NCBI GenBank assembly: GCA_035650275.1
Contig: DASRHY010000018.1
Coordinates: 1 to 64,000 of the forward strand
Direction: 5' to 3'
Source of the DNA: DASRHY01 sp035650275
GTDB lineage: Bacteria; Actinomycetota; Actinomycetes; Propionibacteriales; Kribbellaceae
DNA length: 64,000 bases
The position numbers and the translations under genes were made by a program. Position 1 is the first letter of the stretch. Each line of letters starts with the position of its first letter. The notes under the pieces are model-generated. The model was not told the origin of the DNA, made no database searches, and saw only the letters and a list, made by a program, of their open reading frames with translations. This document shows positions 16,110 through 23,025 of the stretch, piece after piece.

Positions 16110-17245
16110 CCCGCCGACTGACCTGGGCGCAGGTATCGGCGCGGCGGCTGCGCCGGCAAGGGCTCGCCGCGCCGATGGTGGACGCCGCCGGCATCGTACG
16201 GGCGATGTGTGGTGCGCACGCGCAGGTGCTGTCCGCGGCCGAGCTGTCGATCGGGCTGCGACTGGACGGTGCGGACCGGGACGACGTGCAGCGGGCCCTA
16301 TGGCAGCACCGCACGCTGGTCAAGACCCGCGGGCCGCGGGGTACCGTGCACCTGCTGCCGACCGAGGATCTGCCGATGTGGACTGGTGCGCTCGCGGCCG
16401 TGCCGGGACCGGCCTACGCGCAGGCGCACGCCGGCCATATCACGCCGGCCCAGGTGGACGCTGTGGTGGCCGCGATCCGGGAGGCGCTCGAGGACGCCGA
16501 GCTGACCGGCGAGGAGCTGACCGGCGAGGTGGTGAAGCGGGCCGGGCCGTGGGCGGGCGACCGGGTGATGGAGGCGTTCCAGGATCGCTGGCCGAGGTGG
16601 ATGATCGCGATGGACGTCGCGGTACGGCGCGGCGCGATGTGCTTCGGGCCCAACCGCGGCCGGAAGGTCACCTACACCAGCCCGGCCCGCTGGGTGCCCG
16701 GGTTCGCGCCGGCCGACCCGGCGACAGCGGTGCCCGAGCTGACCCGGCACTACCTGGCGGCGTACGGCCCGGCCACGCCGCAGCACTACGCGAAGTGGCT
16801 GAACGCGCCGGTCGGCTGGACCGCCGAGGTGTTCGCCGGGCTGGATCTCGAGCAGGTGGATCTGGAGGGCAAGACGGCGTGGCAGCTGCCGGGGGAGGAG
16901 CCGGCCGGTGACGTGGCGGACGGCGTGCGGCTGCTGCCGTACTTCGACGCGTACGCGGTGGCCGGCCAGCCGCGCGAGCTGCTGTTCCCGGGTCGCGCCT
17001 GGGAGCGGGCGCTGGCCGGCGGGCAGGCCGGGAACTTCCCGGTGCTGCTGGTCGACGGCGTGGTCGGCGGCGTGTGGCACCTGAAGCGGTCGGGTCGCCG
17101 CTGCGAGATCACGGTGGAGCCGCTGGGCCGGCTGAACGCCGCCCGGCGCCGGGTGGTGGAAGCCGAGGCCGAGCGGGTCGGGGCGTTCTTCGGCGGGAGC
17201 GCGACCGTTGCCTTCGACACCGTCGCTGTCGGCGCACACGCCTGA
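16106..17245 (+). CDS. winged-helix DNA-binding domain protein (HTH_42 family)
   Basis: 379 aa of the HTH_42 (formerly DUF1006-like) family. It begins with LTWAQVSARRLRRQGL and contains the repeated winged-helix pattern (DDVQRALWQHRTLVKTRGPRGTVHLLP near residues 60-90, and LLPYFDAYAVAG near 275). Related proteins include AlkX/YcaQ-type DNA glycosylases for crosslinks; whether this member has that activity is unknown. GTG 16106 overlaps the VOC stop (GTGA), so the two are co-translated. A hairpin terminator follows 15 bp after the stop. Confidence 0.78.
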   Translation: MTRRLTWAQVSARRLRRQGLAAPMVDAAGIVRAMCGAHAQVLSAAELSIGLRLDGADRDDVQRALWQHRTLVKTRGPRGTVHLLPTEDLPMWTGALAAVPGPAYAQAHAGHITPAQVDAVVAAIREALEDAELTGEELTGEVVKRAGPWAGDRVMEAFQDRWPRWMIAMDVAVRRGAMCFGPNRGRKVTYTSPARWVPGFAPADPATAVPELTRHYLAAYGPATPQHYAKWLNAPVGWTAEVFAGLDLEQVDLEGKTAWQLPGEEPAGDVADGVRLLPYFDAYAVAGQPRELLFPGRAWERALAGGQAGNFPVLLVDGVVGGVWHLKRSGRRCEITVEPLGRLNAARRRVVEAEAERVGAFFGGSATVAFDTVAVGAHA

Positions 17246-17260
17246 TCAACACCGGGCGCT

Positions 17261-17305
17261 GCGTCCGCCGAAGGCGAGCCAGGATAGCTCGCCCTCGGCG
17301 AACGC
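17261..17305. terminator. bidirectional hairpin, copy 1 of a repeated family
   Basis: Arms GCGTCCGCCGAAGGCGAGC and GCTCGCCCTCGGCGAACGC pair over 19 positions with two mismatches (wobble on the RNA) and a 7-base loop. It lies between the ends of two convergent genes. The left arm is almost identical to hairpins at 45144-45186 and 56258-56300. Confidence 0.75.
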
Positions 17306-17315
17306 AAGGAAGGAA

Positions 17316-18722
17316 TCAGCGGGTGACGGCGTCGAGGGCGTCGGTGATGCCCTCGCCGTAGAACGCGTTGTCGTCCGCGGTGCCGACGCAGCGCGCGTCG
17401 GTCGTCGGGCAGGCGTGATCGTCGGCCTGCGAGTGCAGTGCCTGCGTGACCATCGCCGGCGTGTACGTCGGATGCGCCGACTTCACCAGTGCGGCGACAC
17501 CGGCGACGTGCGGCGAGGCCATCGACGTACCCGACTTGAGCCCGTACCTGCCGCCCAGCACGGTCGACAGGATCGCGCGGCCCGGCGCCGCGACGTCGAT
17601 CACCTCGAGGCCGAAGTTCGAGAAGCTCGACTTCGCCCCGCCCCGGTCGAGGCTGGACACCGTGATCACGCCCGGCAGCTCGGTCGGCATGTCGAGGCAG
17701 TCGTTGTTGATCGTCCGGGGCGCCGGCGTGGTGTCGTTCGGGCTGCTGCTGTCGGTGGTCTTGTTGGCCAGGTCGTAGTTGGAGTTGCCGGCCGCGGCGA
17801 CGGCGAGTGAGCCCTTGCCGGTGGCGTACGCGACGGCGCGCCGGACCGAGGTCTGCACCGCGCCCTGGTCGGCGTCGTCATCACACCAGAACAGCCACGG
17901 GTCGATGAAGTAGCTGTGGTTGGTGACCGCCATCCCGTGCTCCGCGGCCCAGATGAAGCCGCAGATCGAGTACTCCGGGTAGATGAAGCCGTCGTCGTTC
18001 ACGACCTTCACCGAGGCGATCCGCACGTTCGGCGCGACACCGACGATGCCGACGCCGTTGCGGGCGGCGGCGACGGTGCCGGCGACATGTTGGCCGTGGT
18101 CGCTGGTGGTGGGCCGCCACGCTCCGGGCGTGGTGTTCGGCACGCCGTTGTCGATGCAGTTGACCGAGTTGGCCGCGTCGAAGTTCGGGGCCAGGTCAGG
18201 GTGCGTCTCGTCGATACCGCTGTCGTTGATGCCGACCAGCACCGACCGCGATCCGTCGGTGATCTCGTGCGCGAGGTTCGCCTTGATCTCCTGCATGTCC
18301 CACTGCTCGGACTCGCGCGGGTCGGGGACCACGGCGGTCTCCGCCTCGATGCTCTGGGTCGAGGCCTCGGCCGGGCCTTCGGACACGGCGGCGGTCCGGG
18401 TGGCTCCCACGGACTGGATGGTCTGCGCGGGCGCGGCATTCCTGACATCGGCCTTGAAGTCGGCGTCGGTCGACTGCGCGACGACGACACCGATCTGCGG
18501 CCAGGACTGCACCACGGTCCCGCCGACGGCCTTGATCGCGGCCTCGACGTCCGATGTCGAGCCCTTGTTGGTGGCGTTGACGACGTAGTTCATCAGGGGG
18601 CCGGGTTCGGCGGCCGGCTGAGCCTGTGCGGTCGCGGCGGTACCGGCGACGGTCAGGGTGAGTGCTGTCGCTGCGAGGCCGGCCAGGGTACGGCGACCGC
18701 GCGAGCGGGGGGTCAGAGACAT
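17316..18722 (-). CDS. secreted subtilisin-like serine protease (S8)
   Basis: 468-aa preproenzyme. A twin-Arg-containing signal peptide with hydrophobic core lies at about residues 7-35 (probable cleavage after AQA), followed by a propeptide of about 100 residues. The S8 catalytic domain has Asp167 (INDSGID), His209 (DHGQHVAGT), the oxyanion Asn312 (AAAGNS) and Ser400 (GTSMASPHVAG). It should be released to the medium and cleave proteins. ATG 18722 is set by GGAGGAG just upstream. Its own terminator is the shared hairpin 11 bp downstream. Several Cys pairs suggest disulfides. Confidence 0.92.
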   Translation of the reverse strand: MSLTPRSRGRRTLAGLAATALTLTVAGTAATAQAQPAAEPGPLMNYVVNATNKGSTSDVEAAIKAVGGTVVQSWPQIGVVVAQSTDADFKADVRNAAPAQTIQSVGATRTAAVSEGPAEASTQSIEAETAVVPDPRESEQWDMQEIKANLAHEITDGSRSVLVGINDSGIDETHPDLAPNFDAANSVNCIDNGVPNTTPGAWRPTTSDHGQHVAGTVAAARNGVGIVGVAPNVRIASVKVVNDDGFIYPEYSICGFIWAAEHGMAVTNHSYFIDPWLFWCDDDADQGAVQTSVRRAVAYATGKGSLAVAAAGNSNYDLANKTTDSSSPNDTTPAPRTINNDCLDMPTELPGVITVSSLDRGGAKSSFSNFGLEVIDVAAPGRAILSTVLGGRYGLKSGTSMASPHVAGVAALVKSAHPTYTPAMVTQALHSQADDHACPTTDARCVGTADDNAFYGEGITDALDAVTR

Positions 18723-18877
18723 GGTCTCTCCTCCGGGGCGGGGACGGATCGGGAGCACTGTAGACCGGATCCGCCCGGATGTGGTCGGTCAAGCGGCGTG
18801 CCTGGGGATAACCCGCACACTGGTCGCCCACCCCTTCGCACACCCCTCCGAACCCCGCGAGGGGACGGTGGTAAGAT

Positions 18878-18895
18878 AGATACAAGAGAGATACA
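18878..18895. promoter_or_regulatory. AGATACA direct repeat, 11-bp spacing
   Basis: AGATACA occurs at 18878-18884 and 18889-18895, one helical turn apart, in an AT-richer stretch before the GntR gene. This is a candidate autoregulatory operator. Just after it, a 7-codon mini-ORF (ATG 18902 to TAG 18925) ends 4 bp before the regulator's TTG start. Confidence 0.45.
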
Positions 18896-18929
18896 CAACG
18901 CATGGATCGCAGTTCTGAAGGGTAGAAGG

Positions 18930-19658
18930 TTGTCAGACAGGAGATCGCCGAAGCCGGACTCGCTGGCGCTCGGCGACGAGACGACGGAGATCGCGCGCAT
19001 CGTCGCGGAGAACGCACCCGAGGTGGAGCGCATCCCGGCGGCCGAGCGGGTGTATGCGTACGTCAAGACCGCGATCCTGGACCGGGTCTACCCCGGCGGC
19101 ATGCTGCTCACCGAGGGAGAGCTGGCCGAGGCCGTCGGGGTGTCCCGGACGCCGGTCCGTGAGGCGCTGCTGCGGCTCGAGGCTGCCGGTCTGGTCAAGC
19201 TGTACCCGAAGAAGGGCGCGCTGGTGCTGCCGGTGCTGCCGCAGGAGATCAACGACGTGCTCGAGGCGCGCGAGCTGATCGAGACGCACGCGGCGGCGAA
19301 GGTATGGCCGCGGCGCAAGGCGCTGGTGGCGGAGCTGGAGCCGGTGCTGCAGCGGATGCGCGCGCACAAGCGGGCCGGTGACGCGAAGAGCTTCCTGGAG
19401 GCGGACCGGGCCTTCCACGAGGCGATCGTGGCCGCCGCCGGCAACGAGATCCTCACCAACCTGTACCTGAGCCTGCGCGACCGCCAGGTCCGGATGGGGG
19501 TGGCGTCGATCCAGGTCGCGCCGTCCCGGATGGAGAAGTCGATCGCGGACCACGTCGAGCTGGTCGCCGCGCTGGGCGGCAACAGCGGCAAGCGGTTCCG
19601 CGAGCTGGTCGCCGGTCACATCCACGCCGCCGCGGAGAGCCTGCGGGGCATGCAGTGA
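18930..19658 (+). CDS. GntR-family regulator, FCD domain
   Basis: 242 aa. A winged helix-turn-helix at about residues 38-100 (GGMLLTEGELAEAVGVSRTPVREALLRLEAAGLVKLYPKKGALV) is followed by an FCD domain whose metal/effector-binding His/Asp residues are visible (ADRAFHEAIV, KSIADHVELV, LVAGHIHAA). TTG at 18930 is chosen because GAAGGG lies 7 bp upstream and the frame upstream carries no coding character. The gene overlaps the MFS transporter by 4 bp (GTGA), so this repressor very probably controls that transporter and itself through the AGATACA repeats. Confidence 0.85.
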   Translation: MSDRRSPKPDSLALGDETTEIARIVAENAPEVERIPAAERVYAYVKTAILDRVYPGGMLLTEGELAEAVGVSRTPVREALLRLEAAGLVKLYPKKGALVLPVLPQEINDVLEARELIETHAAAKVWPRRKALVAELEPVLQRMRAHKRAGDAKSFLEADRAFHEAIVAAAGNEILTNLYLSLRDRQVRMGVASIQVAPSRMEKSIADHVELVAALGGNSGKRFRELVAGHIHAAAESLRGMQ

Positions 19659-20986
19659 CCGATACGCTCCACCCGCTCGGCGGCCGGCGCGCCTGGGCCA
19701 TCTGGGGCACCGCCATCGCCGTCTACATCCTCACCGTGATGCACCGCTCCTCGATGAGCGTCGCGGGCCTGAATGCCACCGAACGGTTCGGCATCTCCGC
19801 GTCCGCGCTGGCCAGCTTCACCGTCGTCCAGCTGCTCGTGTACGCCGCGATGCAGGTCCCGGTCGGCGTTCTGCTGGACCGGTACGGCTCCAAGCGGCTG
19901 CTGGTCACCGCGTCCCTGCTGCTGTTCGCCGCGCAGACCGCGTTCAGCCTGGTCGCGTCGTACCCGGCCGCGCTGGCCGCCCGGGCGCTGCTCGGTGTCG
20001 GCGACGCGCTGGTCTTCATCAGCGTGCTGCGGGTGCTGATGCTGTGGTTCCCGGCACTGCGGCAGCCGGTGATGTCCCAGCTCACCGGGTTGCTCGGCGG
20101 GCTGGGCGCGATCGTCGCCACCGTACCGATGGCGGCCGCACTGCGCTCGCTCGGCTGGACCCCCACGTTCGCCGCCGCCGGTCTGCTCAGCCTGGTGACC
20201 GGCGTCGCGGTGCTCATGTTCCTCAGGGACAGCCCGTACGACGAGCCGTTGCACCGGACCAAGCAGTCGCTCGGCGAGATCCGGCTCAACCTGCGCCGGG
20301 CCTGGACGGAGCCGGGCACCCGGCTCGGGCTCTGGACGCACTTCACCACCATCTTCTCCGCCGGCACCTTCGGGCTGCTCTGGGGCTACCCGTTCCTGGT
20401 CCGCGGCCAGGGCATCTCCTCGACCACGGCGGCCAGCCTGCTGGTGCTGCCGGTGCTGGCCAGCATGGCGCTCGGTCCGCTGGTCGGCCGGTACGCTGCG
20501 CGGTACCCGTTCTACCGGTCCTGGATCGTGCTCGCGGTGATCGGCAGCACAGTGACGATGTGGACGGTGGTGTTGCTCTGGCCGGGCCAGGCGCCGCTGC
20601 CGGTACTGGTGATGCTGATCGTCGTACTCGCGGCCGGCGGCCCGGGCAGCATGCTCGGACTGGACTACGCGCGGACCTTCAACCCGGCCACCCGGTTCGG
20701 CGCCGCGAACGGGATCGTGAACACCGGCGGCTTCATCGCCACGCTGATCTGCATCGCCGCGGTCGGGGTGATGCTGGACCTGTCCGCGCACGAGCTGACC
20801 CGGACCGTCGGTGGCTTCAACAACATCTCCGACTTCAAGTGGGCCCTCTCCGTGCAGTACCTGCTGTGGTCGGTCGGCACCGTGCAGATCCTGCGCTACC
20901 GCCGCCGCGCCCGCGCGACGCTGGCCCGGTACAACCCCGAGATCTACGAGGCGCTGCGCGCCAACAAGGTCGTCCCGCTGACCTGA
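19655..20986 (+). CDS. MFS transporter
   Basis: 443 aa with about twelve transmembrane helices and the MFS loop 2-3 motif GVLLDRYGSKRLL. The N-terminus (RRAWAIWGTAIAVYILTVMHRSSMSVAGLNATERFGIS) resembles the ACS/OFA groups that carry organic anions or sugars. The substrate is not determinable. GTG 19655 overlaps the GntR stop; the FCD regulator upstream suggests the substrate is a carboxylic acid or related catabolite. Confidence 0.82.
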   Translation: MTDTLHPLGGRRAWAIWGTAIAVYILTVMHRSSMSVAGLNATERFGISASALASFTVVQLLVYAAMQVPVGVLLDRYGSKRLLVTASLLLFAAQTAFSLVASYPAALAARALLGVGDALVFISVLRVLMLWFPALRQPVMSQLTGLLGGLGAIVATVPMAAALRSLGWTPTFAAAGLLSLVTGVAVLMFLRDSPYDEPLHRTKQSLGEIRLNLRRAWTEPGTRLGLWTHFTTIFSAGTFGLLWGYPFLVRGQGISSTTAASLLVLPVLASMALGPLVGRYAARYPFYRSWIVLAVIGSTVTMWTVVLLWPGQAPLPVLVMLIVVLAAGGPGSMLGLDYARTFNPATRFGAANGIVNTGGFIATLICIAAVGVMLDLSAHELTRTVGGFNNISDFKWALSVQYLLWSVGTVQILRYRRRARATLARYNPEIYEALRANKVVPLT

Positions 20987-21057
20987 CGCCGGGGTGCCAG
21001 CGTGATGCCAGGGGCCGCCAGCGGCGTACCAGCGTCCTGCCAGTGGGCCGGTGGACG

Positions 21058-21083
21058 GTGGGTTCGTCACAACACGAACCCAC
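21058..21083. promoter_or_regulatory. 10-bp inverted repeat before the ABC exporter
   Basis: GTGGGTTCGT and ACGAACCCAC are exact reverse complements around a 6-bp centre (CACAAC). The site ends 16 bp before the ATG of the ATPase gene, next to its ribosome site. It could be a TetR-type operator or an RNA hairpin affecting translation. Confidence 0.45.
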
Positions 21084-21099
21084 TGCATGGGAGGACGAG

Positions 21100-22068
21100 A
21101 TGTCCACTACGGCCATCGCGGCCGAGGGTCTGGTCAAGCACTTCGGGACCACGAAGGCGCTCGACGGCGTCGATCTCGAGGTCGGCCGCGGTCGGGTGCT
21201 CGGCGTACTCGGGCCGAACGGCGCCGGCAAGACCACCGCGGTCCGGATCCTCGGCACGCTGCTGCGCCCGGACGCCGGGCGGGCGACGGTCGGCGGGTAC
21301 GACGTGGTGCGGGACCCGGCCAGGGTTCGTGAGCTGATCGGCCTGACCGGGCAGTACGCGAGCGTCGACGAGGACCTGTCCGGCCGCCGCAACCTGGTCA
21401 TGCTCGGCCGGCTGCTCGGGATGCCCCGTGTCGCTGCCCGGGAGCGCGCCGCTGAGCTGCTCGACCGGTTCGAGCTGACCGACGCCGCGGACCGGATCGC
21501 GAAGACGTACTCCGGCGGGATGCGCCGCCGGCTCGACCTGGCCGCGAGCCTGGTCGGCCGCCCGAGCATCCTCTACCTGGACGAGCCCACCACCGGCCTG
21601 GACCCGCACAGCCGTAACGACGTGTGGGCGACGATCCGCCGGCTGGTCGCCGAGGGCGCGACAGTGCTGCTGACCACGCAGTACCTGGAGGAGGCCGACG
21701 CACTGGCCGACTCGATCGTGGTGTTCGACCACGGCCGGATCGTGGCCGAGGGCACGCCGGCGGCGCTGAAGGCGCAGACCGGCCGGCAGTCGCTCGACGT
21801 ACGCCCGGCCGACCCGGCCGACCTGGACAAGGTCGAGTCGATCCTGGCCCAGGTGGTCGGCACCGCGCCGAGCACCGACGCGGACCGTGGGCTGGTCAGC
21901 GTCGCCGTGACCGGCGGTACGGCGATGCCGGCCGTGGTTCGCCGGCTGGAGGACGCCGGCATCACCGTCACCGAGCTGTCACTGCGGCTGCCGAGCCTGG
22001 ACGAGGTCTTCCTCGGCCTCACCGGCCACGCGGCTGTCACCCCGGACACCGAAGGAGCACTCGTATGA
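21100..22068 (+). CDS. ABC transporter ATP-binding protein, DrrA-like
   Basis: 322-aa ATPase of the DrrA/daunorubicin-resistance group. Walker A GPNGAGKTT (about 43-51), Q-loop, signature SGGMRRRLDLA, Walker B ILYLDEPTTGLD, and the H-loop region LTTQYLEEAD. A C-terminal extension with a beta-rich segment (KAQTGRQSLDV ... VSVAVTGGTAMPAV), typical of DrrA proteins, follows the nucleotide-binding domain. GAGGACGAG precedes ATG 21100. It overlaps the permease gene by 4 bp, forming a two-gene exporter for a drug-like or lipid substrate. Confidence 0.9.
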   Translation: MSTTAIAAEGLVKHFGTTKALDGVDLEVGRGRVLGVLGPNGAGKTTAVRILGTLLRPDAGRATVGGYDVVRDPARVRELIGLTGQYASVDEDLSGRRNLVMLGRLLGMPRVAARERAAELLDRFELTDAADRIAKTYSGGMRRRLDLAASLVGRPSILYLDEPTTGLDPHSRNDVWATIRRLVAEGATVLLTTQYLEEADALADSIVVFDHGRIVAEGTPAALKAQTGRQSLDVRPADPADLDKVESILAQVVGTAPSTDADRGLVSVAVTGGTAMPAVVRRLEDAGITVTELSLRLPSLDEVFLGLTGHAAVTPDTEGALV

Positions 22069-22862
22069 GCGCGATGGCACCGACCGTGCGCAGGACACCT
22101 TGGAGCTGGGTCGAGCAGAGCCTCACCCTGGCCTGGCGCAACATCGTCCGGATCCGGCAGAACCCCGAGGCGCTCGCGGACGTGACGTTCCAGCCGATCA
22201 TCTTCACGGTGCTGTTCGTGTTCGTGTTCGGCGGCGCGATCGCCGGCGCGGGCGGCTGGCAGGACTACCTGCAGTTCGTGCTGCCGGGGCTGCTGGTGCA
22301 GAGCGTGGTATTCGCCACGATGGGTACCGGTGTCGGGTTGAACGACGACTTCGCCAAGGGCGTGTTCGACCGGTTCCGCAGCCTGCCGATCTCCCGGTCG
22401 GCACCGCTGGTCGGCGCCGTGCTCGGGGACGCGGTCCGGTACACGGTGTCGATCGTGATCCTGCTGACGTTCTCGATGATCCTCGGCTTCCGGTTCCACA
22501 ACGGGGTCGGGAACGGGCTGCTGGCCTGCCTGCTGGTGCTCGCGTTCGCGCTCTCGCTGTGCTGGGCCTGGGTGTGGATCGGGTTGAAGCTGAAGACCGC
22601 GCAGGGTGTGCAGGGCGTGGCGTTCCTGGTGATGTTCCCGCTGACGTTCGGCAGCAACGTGTTCGTACCGCCCGACACGTTGCCGGGCTGGATGCAGGCG
22701 TTCGTGAACGTGAACCCGGTCAAGCACCTGGTCGACACGATGCGCGGGCTGATGCTCGGCGGGCCGGTCCAGGGACCACTGCTCTGGACGGTGTTCTGGA
22801 TGGCGGCCTTCGTCGCGGTGTTCGCACCACTCGCGATCCGCGCCTACCGCCAGCGCACCTAG
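22065..22862 (+). CDS. ABC-2 type transporter permease, DrrB-like
   Basis: 265 aa with six predicted membrane helices of the ABC-2 permease fold. It has the features of DrrB partners: cytoplasmic N-terminus with WRNIVRIRQNPEALADVTFQPI, FDRFRSLPISRSAPLVGAVLGD after helix 2, and a late PLTFGSNVFVPPDTLPGWMQAFVNVNPVKHLVD segment. It forms the transmembrane part of the exporter with the preceding ATPase. The stop codon TAG lies at the exact edge of a 163-bp inverted-repeat element, so that element may have been acquired here without altering the protein. Confidence 0.9.
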   Translation: MSAMAPTVRRTPWSWVEQSLTLAWRNIVRIRQNPEALADVTFQPIIFTVLFVFVFGGAIAGAGGWQDYLQFVLPGLLVQSVVFATMGTGVGLNDDFAKGVFDRFRSLPISRSAPLVGAVLGDAVRYTVSIVILLTFSMILGFRFHNGVGNGLLACLLVLAFALSLCWAWVWIGLKLKTAQGVQGVAFLVMFPLTFGSNVFVPPDTLPGWMQAFVNVNPVKHLVDTMRGLMLGGPVQGPLLWTVFWMAAFVAVFAPLAIRAYRQRT

Positions 22863-23011
22863 GGGGTGTCTGATGGATCGTTGATCTGCTGCGCGGCACT
22901 CGGTGGGGCGTCTCGCCGCGTTGTCGTCGTCGCGCGATGCGCCGCATCGCTCTCCTCCTCCGCCTTGCGATACACCCCACCGAGCACCTGCTCGCGACGA
23001 TCACGATCCAT
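22859..23011 (-). CDS. 50-aa hypothetical protein inside the inverted-repeat element
   Basis: The ORF starts with MDRDRREQVLGGVYRKAEEE and is strongly charged, with an acidic-basic N-terminal half that could be helical and a disordered C-terminal half. The family is not recognised. A GAGGGGG ribosome-site-like stretch lies about 6 bp before the ATG, inside the inverted repeat. Both its start and its stop lie in the 21-bp ends: the start codon region in one arm, the last seven codons in the other. It overlaps the permease stop by 4 bp on the opposite strand. Whether it is expressed is uncertain. Confidence 0.4.
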   Translation of the reverse strand: MDRDRREQVLGGVYRKAEEESDAAHRATTTTRRDAPPSAAQQINDPSDTP

Positions 23012-23023
23012 CAGACACCCCCT
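22861..23023. mobile_element. 163-bp MITE-like element with perfect 21-bp inverted ends
   Basis: AGGGGGTGTCTGATGGATCGT at the left end is repeated exactly as its reverse complement at the right end (23003-23023), enclosing 121 bp. No clear target-site duplication is seen (left flank CACCT, right flank CGTCA). The element lies between the exporter and the SARP gene, and a 50-codon minus-strand ORF fills it. No transposase is nearby, so if mobile it depends on one elsewhere. The alternative is a chance or regulatory inverted repeat around a small gene. Confidence 0.5.
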
Positions 23024-23025
23024 CG

